A stretch of DNA of 64,000 nucleotides from Varroa destructor (taxonomy: Eukaryota; Arthropoda; Arachnida; Mesostigmata; Varroidae). The notes below the pieces were generated by a model, which worked only from the letters and a program-made list of their open reading frames with translations, ran no database searches and was not told the origin of the DNA. The stretch is taken from positions 41,019,126 to 41,083,125 of the forward strand of contig NW_019211457.1 in assembly GCF_002443255.2 (NCBI RefSeq), written 5' to 3'. Below are positions 55,401-62,032 of this stretch, piece after piece; the stretch's first letter is position 1, and every line of letters starts with the position of its first letter. Both the position numbers and the translations under genes were made by a program.

Positions 55401-57707
55401 GCAGGTGAGCGAGCAGGAAAAAGAACATATAACAGTCGGAGATCTGCAACGACTGTCAACAATCGGCTTTTGTGCTGTTGTAGCCGCGTTCTTTATGGAA
55501 GTACAGAAAATACGCCGCACTTAAGTCCCACTGCTGATTGTGGTACCGCTAATGCTGCCGCTACCGCTGCCGCTTTTGCGATGGCTTGAACCACCGCTAT
55601 GCCGATTTGGTTCCACAAAGCGAGCACCGGACGGAAGACATGCGAGGTCTCGACAGACGGAGGCAGCGTTAGTATCGCAGTAGCAACTATGGCTGTCGTT
55701 ACAACAGCCGGCTGGTTTACAGGTGTACATTACCCTTACTATCACCGTCTAACAGTATCGTTCCAGCTTGAGTTGTGCAGCAGCCGCAGCTAGTAGGCCA
55801 GTCCACGACTATGAGGATACGCCACGATTGACAAGAACGAGCACGAAGGGATGCTGCACGCTCACTGAACAGCAGGCAGTGCGCTGGTATGTAAAAGCTT
55901 CCTCGCCCATGGCCTGCGTTTTCCAAATTCCCCTTGCACTGAAGGAGCTATAAAAATGGCATCATCATATTCGGTTTTCATCAATCATCGCCAGGATGTT
56001 TTCCTAACCCCAACTCACACTGCCCACTGGGCAATACGGTAAGCCCTTTTTCCTGAAAGGGTTTCTTCCGCTCATCTTCCCGCAAAGGCCAGCGCACGTT
56101 AGCTACAATCGCTGCTGCCGCCGTCGCTATCCAAGGCCTCCCACACGAACGCACACACACGATTTCTCCGCTTGGATGCATTATTTGTGACCTTACGGGC
56201 TGCCCACATAGCCCTAGTCTCCCATCAACGGATAGAAAGGCCGCGATCGGCACCCGATGAGCGGGTCAATGCGGATCCTAGCCCAGACCAACTGGCTTCA
56301 GCCGGTTGCTTTTACATCATTCAATCGCGACGCAGTAGCTGGCGCGCTGCCACAATTTCTCCAAAACATGGCACAGAGTTTTTAGCAGGACTAGCAACAA
56401 CAGAAGAAGCGCCATCGTGGACTTAGCGCCAGCAGTCGCCTGGGTCGAGAGCCGAAGAACGGAACTAGAACGAGCCCCATTCCGTCTTGTTCACCCGCCT
56501 CCGAAGACACACACCCCTACCCCTCCGGCACGCAACCAACCAACCTTTAAATTCCCCCAACCCTAAAGGCAGCGGCAATCCTTGGCTTCGCCTTCGGTGC
56601 TTCGCGTCCTGTTCGTTCTTTGTGGCTACCACAACAACCAAGCGCCTACGCCACCAACGACTTAATAGTTCGCTGACTCCGTTAATGCACAACTGTGGCC
56701 GGTGGGTGGCAACAGCACAGGGCATTATCATCCGCCGTCCGTCCCATTCGTCCTGCTCCCAAACTTCATTCCTAATCTGGTAGAAGACTTTTGGCTCTCA
56801 GCCTTAACATATCCGCTTCGTCACCCAAACACGTACATAAAAGTTAAACGCAAACATCAAAACGCCGACCGCTTGTGATCGGCTAGTGAGTGACCAGGCT
56901 TAAATTTACCTATCAATAGCCACCAGTGCCCGATCTCTTCCACGCCATATGAGAGTGTTACTCATAAATATGTAGACAGATAAATATCTGGATCTGAGGC
57001 GCATTTGATTCGCAGAGATTCGGAGGGTCAATTTGGAAAATACCGTTGTTCCTCACCAGAAAGATTTATATAATGACATATACACGAATGTTGAATAGGT
57101 ACAATCTGAAAATAGTTCTTGTCATCATATGTACCAACACAAATATTATAACAAGATGAGAACTAAGTGATTGAAGATGTATTATTTTAAGCCTTATTTA
57201 TTGATATAAGCACAAAGTAGGGAAGGAGTGTTTCTAGTGTAAAACGAAAGGACTGGCTTCAGTTCTAGTCTGTCTATAACAGAAGAACTAACGTCACAAA
57301 TATTCTATAGGAATTTACTAGCGGTAGCTACTGCCACAGGTGCCTCGTTGGACACTTACTGGCAGTAACGTGCACGACGGGACTGGCAACCAATCCGAAG
57401 ACGTTTGACACCCGACAGCGATAAGCGACATTATGCACGTCGGGCCGGAACTGGATGGCTTGAAAGGGCGGGAAAACAAGGGATCCGTTCGGCGCTATAG
57501 TTCGTAGTCGTTCCACCGAAGAGACCTCCTGCTCGAAGCCACTTGATGTCAGTTGGTACCAGCGAGTCTTCGGCGGCGGCTGACCCCGTGTCTCGCAGTC
57601 GAGTACGTAGCCCGTTGCGTTTGAGAACTTAACTGATGTCGTCGGAAAGTCACTCACTAGCTGTGGGCCCAGCATGTCGCTGCTTGGTCCGCCACCAGCT
57701 GCTGGAT
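1..57707 (-). CDS. Dscam: Dscam-family cell adhesion receptor, ectodomain (22 exons, incomplete at both ends)
   Basis: Dscam proteins are single-pass receptors that mediate homophilic recognition, mainly in axon guidance and self-avoidance, and in arthropods also in immune cells. Joining 22 minus-strand exons gives an uninterrupted frame of about 1,421 codons with domain order Ig1-Ig9, FN1-FN4, Ig10, FN5. All ten Ig domains keep both core cysteines and the core tryptophan. Intron phases from Ig1 to FN5 are 1,1,2,1,1,1,1,0,1,1,1,1,1,0,1,1,1,0,1,2,1, so most domain borders are phase 1, as expected for exon-shuffled modules. Diagnostic text includes RYEFWVTASTSVGEG at the end of FN4 and VEQYFEVQVYDEF at the start of Ig2. 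The signal peptide lies to the right and was not found; FN6, membrane helix and tail lie to the left. Family assignment is secure. Which of the several arthropod Dscam paralogues this is cannot be told by eye. Confidence 0.96.
74..967 (-). other. Intron (Ig10 to FN5)
   Basis: About 0.9 kb. It contains a short CAGT tandem run near 444-467 and overlapping open frames on both strands (284-760) that match nothing I recognise. No repeat element or conserved block seen. Confidence 0.85.
968..1143 (-). CDS. Dscam: Dscam exon: second half of Ig10
   Basis: Completes Ig10: NDRVISSGSPRIKMLASGAI, then ENVKDSDAAKYTCHVANSYG with the second cysteine, ending HVEYALTIASDPSTV. The first codon (Asn) is split in phase 2 with the preceding exon. 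176 nt, phase 1 out. Acceptor ttgttccag, donor gtacgt. The donor choice is supported by the join to FN5. Confidence 0.93.
1144..1981 (-). other. Intron (within Ig10)
   Basis: About 0.84 kb, partly AT-rich around 1240-1310. It splits Ig10 at the classic mid-domain position (phase 2). Nothing else recognised. Confidence 0.85.
1982..2096 (-). CDS. Dscam: Dscam exon: first half of Ig10
   Basis: Starts Ig10, the Ig domain placed between FN4 and FN5: APARVASFSRGISVVQKQDI, then ELDCRVAGLPFPQRTWKI with the first cysteine and tryptophan. The APAxxASF opening after FN4 is characteristic. Phase 1 in, phase 2 out, 115 nt. Acceptor atttacag, donor gtaaga. Confidence 0.93.
2097..3148 (-). other. Intron (FN4 to Ig10)
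   Basis: About 1.05 kb. Open frames at 2366-2627 on both strands are overlapping shadows without recognisable domains. The long minus frame reaching 2748 is only read-through past the FN4 donor. Confidence 0.85.
3149..3311 (-). CDS. Dscam: Dscam exon: second half of FN4
   Basis: Completes FN4: RRVSVPSGQLYHEVRNLRSG, then RYEFWVTASTSVGEG, which is among the most conserved strings in Dscam proteins, and ends QTPDIK. Phase 0 in, phase 1 out, 163 nt. Acceptor tgattgcag, donor gtacat. Confidence 0.96.
3556..3689 (-). CDS. Dscam: Dscam exon: first half of FN4
   Basis: Starts FN4: VPEEPEDIKALVLASDAIIV, then SWRPPRKPNGLVQTYTVYEK. The VLVxSxDxxxVSWxPPxxPNG pattern is typical. Phase 1 in, phase 0 out, 134 nt. 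Acceptor gcattgcag, donor gtaagt. It starts inside a frame that has no Met, so simple ORF searches miss it. Confidence 0.94.
3690..6581 (-). other. Intron (FN3 to FN4)
   Basis: About 2.9 kb. It holds a compound microsatellite at 5624-5698 (listed separately). I see no alternative FN exon and no repeat element. Confidence 0.85.
5624..5698. repeat. Compound microsatellite (AT)n-(GA)n
   Basis: An AT run of 46 nt (5624-5669) is followed after a few bases by a GA run to 5698. Intronic. Confidence 0.97.
6582..6731 (-). CDS. Dscam: Dscam exon: second half of FN3
   Basis: Completes FN3: SLQVEGLEVYSNYSIRVAGI, then GGGVGQRTTPIFCRTHES with the second cysteine. The frame is opened by a split Ile codon (phase 1) from the preceding exon. 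It is not the longest open frame in this stretch, so it was found by reading all three minus frames. 150 nt, phase 1 out. Acceptor tgtttccag, donor gtgagt. Confidence 0.93.
6732..9478 (-). other. Intron (within FN3)
   Basis: About 2.75 kb of mixed composition. Several 60-97 residue open frames occur on both strands (7412-7871, 8203-8566) and overlap each other; none shows a known domain. Confidence 0.85.
9479..9625 (-). CDS. Dscam: Dscam exon: first half of FN3
   Basis: Starts FN3: VPQIAPTGVYCHVLSTSSMK, then VSWNSLDVSKLDGILRGYQV. The cysteine in GVYC pairs by position with one at the end of this domain, a feature seen in Dscam FN3. Phase 1 at both ends, 147 nt. The acceptor (cttcacag) has a weak pyrimidine tract; the frame and the phase 1 domain border support it. 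Donor gtaagt. Confidence 0.92.
9626..10123 (-). other. Intron (FN2 to FN3)
   Basis: About 0.5 kb. A 182-residue plus-strand open frame (9742-10290) runs through this intron and antisense to the FN2 exon; it looks like a shadow of coding composition. Confidence 0.85.
10124..10373 (-). CDS. Dscam: Dscam exon: remainder of FN2
   Basis: Completes FN2: PPVNELRNGRIKGYYVGYKL, then LRKFTKYSILVQAYNSIGAG. NGxIxGYYVGYK and YSILVQAYNxxGxGP are hallmarks of the family. Phase 0 in, phase 1 out, 250 nt. Acceptor cttttccag, donor gtaagt. Confidence 0.96.
10374..11101 (-). other. Intron (within FN2)
   Basis: About 0.73 kb, AT-rich at 10440-10620. It contains the perfect 26 bp tandem duplication listed separately. 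Confidence 0.85.
10658..10709. repeat. Perfect 26 bp tandem duplication
   Basis: Two identical 26 bp units (10658-10683 and 10684-10709), each starting gctacagttagtttaacc. Intronic; a recent duplication by replication slippage is likely. Confidence 0.97.
11102..11352 (-). CDS. Dscam: Dscam exon: second half of FN1 plus start of FN2
   Basis: Completes FN1 (ESAWDSEQTINVTVPASEQT, then LYYFRIQAANEVGIGPPS) and starts FN2 (VPAGPPTNVYVQAADSTSLR, then VSWN). Phase 1 in, phase 0 out directly after the FN2 core tryptophan, 251 nt. Acceptor gcattgcag, donor gtacgt. Confidence 0.95.
11353..12472 (-). other. Intron (within FN1)
   Basis: About 1.1 kb. A 118-residue minus frame (11429-11785) has no recognisable domain. 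Nothing else seen. Confidence 0.85.
12473..12604 (-). CDS. Dscam: Dscam exon: first half of FN1
   Basis: Starts the first fibronectin type III domain: EPPEPVEGFNITSVSSRSVN, then the core tryptophan in VVWREPYNGNSPITYYLIQY. The PYNGNSPI turn is typical of Dscam FN1. The correct frame is not the longest open one here, so this exon is easy to miss. Phase 1 at both ends, 132 nt. Acceptor tcgcgtag, donor gttggt (a weaker site). Confidence 0.93.
12702..12729. repeat. CGTG/CGTT tetranucleotide run
   Basis: Five or so CGTG units turning into CGTT units. Intronic. Confidence 0.9.
13077..13099. repeat. AGC trinucleotide repeat
   Basis: Seven AGC units. Intronic in the Dscam model, so it is not translated here. 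Confidence 0.95.
14306..14599 (-). CDS. Dscam: Dscam exon: Ig9
   Basis: Encodes Ig9 in one exon: VPARIEHAVHNNTVKLG, first cysteine and tryptophan in ALNCPVRGDHPIRVRW, second cysteine in GTYTCAVSNKFGNDE. Phase 1 at both ends, 294 nt. Acceptor gacttgcag, donor gtacgt. It is the last Ig domain before the FNIII block. Confidence 0.96.
14600..15130 (-). other. Intron (Ig8 to Ig9)
   Basis: About 0.53 kb. Nothing recognisable beyond splice sites. Confidence 0.85.
15131..15304 (-). CDS. Dscam: Dscam exon: second half of Ig8
   Basis: Completes Ig8: ERQSSEYKQILSGPDYQIFE, then NGTLRI and the second cysteine in GPYLCQAANGVGSGLS. QAANGVGSGLS is a strongly conserved Dscam motif. Phase 1 at both ends, 174 nt. 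Acceptor tattgcag, donor gttcgt. Confidence 0.95.
15538..15660 (-). CDS. Dscam: Dscam exon: first half of Ig8
   Basis: Starts Ig8: VPPHWVREPKDSSAVEG, then the first cysteine and tryptophan in VDCMATGHPLPRIIW. The PPxW opening and GHPxPxIxW core are typical of this Dscam domain. Phase 1 at both ends, 123 nt. Acceptor tttgacag, donor gtaaac. Confidence 0.94.
15661..15981 (-). other. Intron (Ig7 to Ig8)
   Basis: About 0.32 kb, AT-rich. Nothing recognisable beyond splice sites. Confidence 0.85.
15982..16114 (-). CDS. Dscam: Dscam exon: second half of Ig7
   Basis: Completes Ig7: VRSLDAFSVALVIDALNP, then the second cysteine in GNYTCMASNDAAVVNY with a consensus N-glycosylation site (NYT). Phase 0 in, phase 1 out, 133 nt. 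Acceptor cttcgtag, donor gtaggt. It was recognised by reading the minus strand directly, because no Met opens this frame. Confidence 0.94.
16407..16558 (-). CDS. Dscam: Dscam exon: first half of Ig7
   Basis: Starts Ig7 with VPPLIERFAFDENLYEG; the first cysteine and tryptophan lie in VYCNIARGDQPLTIRW. It ends in LQ at a phase 0 donor (gtaagg). The acceptor is gaatttttcag, phase 1 in, 152 nt. Ig7 is the third hypervariable position of insect Dscam1 (exon 9). Here it is split over two exons and present once. Confidence 0.95.
16559..26112 (-). other. Large intron (Ig6 to Ig7)
   Basis: About 9.55 kb, at the position where insect Dscam1 carries its exon 9 cluster. I found no second Ig7-like exon in it by eye. 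A GC-richer block spans roughly 20000-21600. A 72 nt phase 1-1 stretch at 23663-23734 has splice-like ends and is discussed as a finding. No transposon protein recognised. Confidence 0.8.
26113..26268 (-). CDS. Dscam: Dscam exon: second half of Ig6
   Basis: Completes Ig6: RQKVFPNGTLIVFSL, then the second core cysteine in GQYSCVARGPDN. The RQKVFPNGTL stretch is highly typical of Dscam Ig6. It stands alone, with introns of about 10.2 kb upstream and 9.6 kb downstream. Phase 1 at both ends, 156 nt. Acceptor acatttcag, donor gtcaga. Confidence 0.95.
26361..26400. repeat. Perfect 20 bp tandem duplication
   Basis: The unit ttgtattattttatgatagc occurs twice in a row, 93 bp upstream (on the minus strand) of the exon for the second half of Ig6. 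Confidence 0.97.
27787..27829. repeat. Microsatellite (TCTG)8 followed by (CTG)n
   Basis: Eight TCTG units (27787-27818) run into CTG units. Intronic. Confidence 0.96.
31086..31255 (+). repeat. tRNA-derived SINE, diverged copy 1
   Basis: The head has an RNA polymerase III A box (tagcttagtgggta, 31087-31100) and a B box (ggttcgaattc, 31132-31142) at tRNA-like spacing. The following body aligns by eye with copy 2 at 61840-62032: compare cttaacggcgg here with cctaacggcga there, followed by similar text. Not a functional tRNA, because the acceptor stem does not pair. The body end is uncertain. Confidence 0.65.
36513..36929 (-). CDS. Dscam: Dscam exon: Ig5 plus first half of Ig6
   Basis: The longest exon in the window (417 nt). 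It holds all of Ig5 (AALKCSATGSPAPEISW, then GEWRCEAANSAGAVSF) and the first half of Ig6 (VVLHCRVIGYPLESIVWNKG). Phase 1 at both ends. Acceptor tatcgcag, donor gtaagc. It is followed in transcription by the longest intron, about 10.2 kb. Confidence 0.96.
36930..38873 (-). other. GC-AG intron (Ig4 to Ig5)
   Basis: About 1.94 kb. It starts with GCAAGT and ends with tatcgcag on the minus strand. It also contains a T10/G19 homopolymer pair at 37950-37978. Confidence 0.88.
37950..37978. repeat. Homopolymer pair T10-G19
   Basis: Ten T followed by nineteen G on the plus strand. Long G runs are unusual in animal DNA, can form four-stranded structures and are hard to sequence, so the exact length is doubtful. 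Confidence 0.9.
38874..39149 (-). CDS. Dscam: Dscam exon: Ig4 (followed by a GC donor)
   Basis: Encodes Ig4 in a single exon: linker ELRVSLVPHLL, first cysteine in AVLNCSVNENHVDNIQW with the tryptophan, second cysteine in GMFQCLVADSQGAS. Phase 1 at both ends, 276 nt. The acceptor is ttgttgtag. The 3' splice donor of this exon reads GGAG|GCAAGT, a GC donor of the usual strong type. No GT nearby keeps the frame, while the GC site joins exactly to the next exon through a GAC codon. Confidence 0.94.
39150..41959 (-). other. Intron (Ig3 to Ig4)
   Basis: About 2.8 kb. It holds an imperfect TATG/TA microsatellite at 41548-41606. Open frames at 39500-40330 on the plus strand match no domain. Confidence 0.85.
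41548..41606. repeat. Imperfect TA/TATG microsatellite
   Basis: About 60 nt of TA with regular TATG interruptions. Intronic. Confidence 0.93.
41960..42132 (-). CDS. Dscam: Dscam exon: second half of Ig3
   Basis: Completes Ig3. The first residues after the junction give the core tryptophan (WYKAVGES) and the second cysteine lies in GRYVCIVSNQVGEERT. The frame joins through a split Val codon (phase 2 in) and leaves in phase 1. Acceptor gtttcag, donor gtaggt, 173 nt. This corresponds to insect Dscam1 exon 7. Confidence 0.95.
42133..44433 (-). other. Intron (within Ig3)
   Basis: About 2.3 kb. No additional Ig3-like exon seen. AT-rich at 43640-43900. A tRNA A-box-like string near 44063-44080 lacks a B box. 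Confidence 0.85.
44434..44698 (-). CDS. Dscam: Dscam exon: second half of Ig2 plus first half of Ig3
   Basis: Completes Ig2 (DGRYSIFATGELHVRN, second core cysteine in NFRCVAKHTLTGE) and starts Ig3 (first cysteine in AELPCAAQAYPSPKYV). In insect Dscam1 these parts are separate: constant exon 5, and exon 6, which is a large alternative cluster. Here they form one 265 nt exon, so an exon-6-type choice is not possible at this position. The usual Tyr two before the second Ig2 cysteine is Phe. Acceptor gctttcag, phase 1; donor gtgagt, phase 2. Confidence 0.95.
44699..49039 (-). other. Intron (within Ig2)
   Basis: About 4.3 kb, lying where insect Dscam1 holds its exon 4 alternatives. No further Ig2-like exon seen. 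Contains a GT repeat at 47497-47516 and an AT-rich stretch at 45100-46500. Confidence 0.82.
47497..47516. repeat. (GT)10 microsatellite
   Basis: Ten GT units. Intronic. Confidence 0.96.
49040..49204 (-). CDS. Dscam: Dscam exon: first half of Ig2
   Basis: Encodes the N-terminal half of Ig2 (residues about 117-171): VEQYFEVQVYDEFTIAGN, then the first core cysteine in AVLRCHVPSF and the core tryptophan in ITGWQ. It matches the position of insect Dscam1 exon 4, which is a large cluster of alternatives there. I see only this one version between Ig1 and the next exon. Acceptor tgttttcag, donor gtacat, phase 1 at both ends, 165 nt. Confidence 0.94.
49467..49494. repeat. (AT)14 microsatellite
   Basis: Fourteen AT units, about 260 bp upstream (minus strand) of the exon for the first half of Ig2. 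Confidence 0.96.
50747..50971 (-). other. Small open frame with a signal-peptide-like N terminus
   Basis: A complete 74-codon frame, same strand as Dscam, inside the Ig1/Ig2 intron. It begins MYATALHFLLWLALIEYLSA, a good signal-peptide shape with a plausible cleavage site after SALA, and continues hydrophilic with a single cysteine. It matches no family I know. It could be a nested small secreted product, an alternative first exon of the receptor, or chance. No strong donor lies inside it; the only phase-compatible ones (near AGTG|GTCC) are poor. Confidence 0.2.
57360..57707 (-). CDS. Dscam: Dscam exon: Ig1
   Basis: Encodes the whole first Ig domain, residues 1-116 of the assembled fragment. 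The core is YVLDCETRGQPPPKTRWYQ for the first cysteine and tryptophan, and VAYRCRVSNVFG for the second cysteine. SNATGYVLDC and NGSLVFPPF are typical of Dscam Ig1. It opens with a short linker rich in Gly and Ser. The acceptor is tttgcag and the donor gtaagt. It enters and leaves in phase 1, 348 nt. The first codon base comes from an upstream exon that I could not place, so the signal peptide is missing from this annotation. In the Ig1-Ig4 horseshoe of Dscam, this domain helps form the recognition module. Confidence 0.95.
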
Positions 57708-59153
57708 CTGCAAATGGAAGAAAAGAATTGGAAGAAATGAGCACAGTAAGATAAATGGGTAAAAGAGTTGTTATTGTAAAAGCCATGAAATGGATTAAGA
57801 AAGCTTTGGTTGCTGTGGGCATCGCGCCATCCGACAACCAACCGGATCCGTTTAGAAGAAATGGATGTTCATGAAAATATCATGACCTATAAAAAAAAAA
57901 ATCGGTTGGTAGTCAGTGAATGAAGGAGATTTGACATTCTTAACGGCCAATATCGAAAACATGGTTTTTAACTGAAAACATGTTCCTTGTTCATTTCCGT
58001 CTCCTGCTGATAACACTCATCAGTGTCGCACCAATGCCGTTCAATCATCTGTACTTTCATCCAGTGACGGCACGATATCCTCTAACTTCTTCTGCGCCAA
58101 CTATTTATCTTTGCCAAGGTATATATTTATATATATATACGACCCGGCGAAGCAGCAGGACTTAGGAAAAAATTTGGGCGAGGTCCTCGGGCATTAGATC
58201 GTCCGTAAGGCCTACGTCCTGTGGTACAATGACAAAATTTTCCCTCACATTGCCCTGGCCATGGTTTCCTTTTAGCCATACTACTTAGCTTTAGAGACTG
58301 CGCTTACAAGCAACGACCGAGGTCCGTAAGCATCCATTTACATTGAACCAGCCGTCAACGGTCTTCTTTTCGCTCGATATTCTCGATCGGGCGACCGACC
58401 GAGCCGATCATGAGTAGCCCGGCTACTTGCACTCTTATCTTGTAGCCTAGTTCAAGATGTTGTTGCTGCACCTTCTAAAGAATTAGAAAAAAAGTGCTTG
58501 GAAAAACGCCTCCTGCGAAAAAAAAGGGCAGTGCATATTATTCCTACAAATTCAGGATTTCCTCTAACTAGAGACGAGAGCAGAAGGGGCGGGACGGGGT
58601 CGATTACCCGAAGTCTGCGCTGGCTTTCGTAACGCTCTCGACGAGATCCACTTCAATACCCTTGTGCCGCTCGCATGTTTCCTGCTGATCCCACACGCAT
58701 GATAGCACATGGTGTAGTAGTGCACGGACGACGACCACCGACCACGTCGTGCTGGCCGTCGAGGCAATCGCCATCCGGCGAAACTTTGCAGGGTTGGCTT
58801 CCTTAGGCCACTTTAATGGCCCTAGATAGCCCTTTGACCAAACCTGCCAGCTGCCGGCTGAGGTCTTCAATGTATCGAGTAATACGCACAGATAGCGTAG
58901 TGGGTTTCACCGGTGGGAGTTCAACCGATTTGAAGTGCTACTACTAGCACTACTGCTGCTACTGCTGCCTCCATGAACGTTACACCTCACACTTAGGGGG
59001 TGATTCTGAATTTGAGCTGATAGCCGGCGAAGGACTGAGGAGCAGGATATAATCCATGACCCCCTACTCACCCTATCTGTGTATCACTAAACAGCGAATA
59101 AACGAAGCTAAAGTCCTCTGACGCTACGTAGAATTCGAGTCACTCAAGCGATC

Positions 59154-59155
<2 letters not shown>

Positions 59156-59189
<34 letters not shown>
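59156..59189. repeat. (TA)17 microsatellite
   Basis: Seventeen TA units, right of all recognised exons. Confidence 0.96.
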
Positions 59190-59191
<2 letters not shown>

Positions 59192-61093
59192 GGACCAACA
59201 CTTTTTTCTCCAAAACAGAAACGCCTCCAACGTATCCTTACCGAATACGGCCAGGCCTGTCTTGCAGGCGAACGTTCTAAAGGGGTATGAAAGTAGTGCT
59301 GTCAGTAAACGAGTTCATCATCAATGATCAGCGTGGCGCTAGCACCGTTTCCGTCGCTACTATAGACCCGATAACTTTATATTCCTCTACATGTCAACAG
59401 TAGCCGTTATTCATCGTTGCCAAATACGAAATTCGTTACCGAACAACAAACGACGGCAGAAGGAAAGACGGCAGTCAGTGGAATCAGGAGTGATCGTATC
59501 GTATCGTAGGGTTACGTTCACTAGCTCATTCTGTTGTTATACAATTGCGCCTGGCCTTTCGTAACCTCCTCACGATGTGCAAAGCATACCAACAAAACAA
59601 CAAATACAGAGCCTAAAGGTTTTCAGGCTACACCTGTTAGCCAGCGCCACTACCGTCGCCAAAGCTGCCATCACCGGAAACATTCATAGAATGATGTCGA
59701 ATGCAGGCCGACCAAGAACTCCAATAGACATAGTGGTAGATTCTCGTGTTCGCTCGGTTTGTCTACCAGCCCTTAAGTATTGTGTATCTTGCCTGCCGGC
59801 CTCGTTACCTGGTTTACCCCGAAAGCGACTGAAAGCGCCGGCCCAATCGTCCTCGATGGGAATGCGTTTCCCCTCAGCTCCTCTTTTCTGTTCGTGCAGC
59901 AACACGAGGCTCATTTAGGCAATCCAGCCCAGAGCGATCCTTTCGCAGAGCCTGTCCTTCTACTTTCTCCCTCTATATCCTCGCACCGCTGCCCTCTTAC
60001 CTGCTTACCAACCAACCATTGCGGGTAAGGATGGTAATTCCACACCAACAACGCTGCTTTTGGCCTATGGGTAGCCCTCTTGTTGCTCTGACTGAGTCGG
60101 TGCAACCAGTAGCCGGCCAGAGGCCGCTGCTAGCCTGCCTAACCGCCAACCATCCTTCCTATCAACGTGTGCACACACCACGTTTAAAGCAATGCAACGA
60201 ATGTGGGGCGTCTCTTGCTGCGCTGCTATGGTATATGTGAGTGTGTACGTGCTTTGGTCTGTCGACGGCATGTACGCCGGCTTAGCAACGATTTGGCCGG
60301 AATCCGCTCCGGTTTTCGTTAGGTCCTAACGAGCCGGTGGTCCTCTAGATCTGTTCTGTTCCATGGAAAAAAACTGACTTTTCAGACCCTTCGGATTGAC
60401 GCTCTTCTCCTTCGCAGCAGCAGCAGCAGCAACAACGATAATAACAACGAAGTTTGAAAAGAACGCAATACTCACCCAAGGCAGAACAGTCTTCTCCAGC
60501 ATATTCTAAACCACCCTATTGGTCTCGTTGATGCATCCATCATAACACCTACGCCAGAATAGCGAACCAGCACAATTATACATTGATATATGCCTATCAG
60601 TCTCAAAAAATGCTGTATGTTATTTTTTGTGTATTTCATAACTGGGGTGTTTGTCTGTTTACTGCATGAACTATCAGCTGATCGAGCGATACGGCGGCAT
60701 AAATTAGACAGCGTAGTAGGTCGACGATTCGTTAAAATGTTCTATTTATTTCGCTAATGCTTCAATATCCTGTTGACACATATCGGTGGAAATGAAGTAG
60801 ATGGCGGTTACAGGTAAAATAAACAGGCTTGCTGCTAATTTCTATTGCTTTAGATTAACTTATTATTTATGTTTATCTGATAGAAAATTATTTTAATTTC
60901 CGTCTAAAAATCGATACTACAAGAAATTGGCATGTTCATAAGACGATATATAGAGCTGTAACTGGCTTTCTGCGCTTCGTTAGGCACCAGACAACCTTTT
61001 ATGCAGTGATATAGACTACATATGTACTTATGTATTTTTGCATCAGATCAAATCAAGTCTAAGGTTTCAGTGCTGCTCATATTATCTTGTCTG

Positions 61094-61095
<2 letters not shown>

Positions 61096-61140
<45 letters not shown>
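61096..61140. repeat. (AT)22 microsatellite
   Basis: About 45 nt of alternating A and T, then catatatatgtgtgtg. Confidence 0.96.
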
Positions 61141-61146
<6 letters not shown>

Positions 61147-61839
61147 TATGTGTGTGAAGGCAGAGTGGGCTAAGATGACACGTGTCCTATTTGTGGCCCG
61201 TAAAACCTGTGCCCTAATAAAGTTAAAAAGATTGGCTGTTGGCTAATTGAAATGCATATGCGTACGTAAAAACTATAAAATGATAACGAAAAGCGTCTCG
61301 GCTTAACCCAGTGTTCCAATAAATTGTGACTCTAAATCAGGTGAGTTGAGAAAAACTTGCAGTCGCTATATATTTCGATTATGAATGAATTAAAGTCAAG
61401 AGAAGAACCCGCCGCTACATTTCTTTCTAGTTTTTATCGATTGATAACATAGGGTAAATAGTTTAATTTACAGAAGGAATCCATCTCATCATTGGCTAAG
61501 GCAGCGTTATTGAACTTGCCATTGTATAAAGACATTAACAACCTACAGGCAAGAGAAAAATTCGAACGGAAAGGATGTTGATAAACTGAAACGCGAACAG
61601 CGCTACGACGTTGTAGCGGCAAATTTCAAATGTCAGCTCAGCGCTACCCGTATCGTAAATTGCAACTGTGAGAATATTGAATCGAGTTTAGTCTCTAAGT
61701 AAAAGATGACCCGGTATTTTTCAACGTTCAATTCACTTGCGATGCAGATTACCGCACAGAGTAATATTACTAGGATACTACAAAAACTGTGGTGCGGGTA
61801 TGATGATTCTGATGCAGAAAATTACAGGGCGGATTGAAG

Positions 61840-62032
61840 AACTGGCCTCGTGGGCCTCTTGACTTACTTCGCCTCTATGCGTCGAATTTTACGGCCAGTG
61901 TCGCCGTTAGGCCATTCCGTTCGATGGCTAAATCCCAGCACGAAACGAACTGTGCTTCTGCCCGGATTCGAACCCGGACCAAAGCCGTCTCAAAGATTTG
62001 CAGGCAAATACGTTACCCACAAAGCTATCAGT
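61840..62032 (-). repeat. tRNA-derived SINE, diverged copy 2
   Basis: Read on the minus strand, the head has an A box (tagctttgtgggta, 62014-62027) and an exact B box core (ggttcgaatcc, 61964-61974). Between them, atttgcctgcaaatc resembles the anticodon arm of tRNA-Cys(GCA), and the T arm ends in aatccggg as in tRNA-Cys. The body shares several blocks with copy 1. The insert between the two boxes is about 8 nt longer than in a tRNA. Confidence 0.65.

Larger units (their letters stand above)
49205..57359 (-). other. Large intron (Ig1 to Ig2)
   Basis: About 8.2 kb. It holds an AT repeat at 49467-49494, a 74-residue minus frame with a signal-peptide-like start (50747-50971) and a 203-residue minus frame with one hydrophobic stretch (52294-52905). 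No extra Ig exon recognised. Confidence 0.82.

Noticed and set aside
60460..60520. Possible exon ending in GTGAGT on the minus strand near 60476 as the missing upstream Dscam exon
   Set aside because: The phase-compatible frame is short, closed by a nearby stop, and shows no signal peptide or Dscam-like text.
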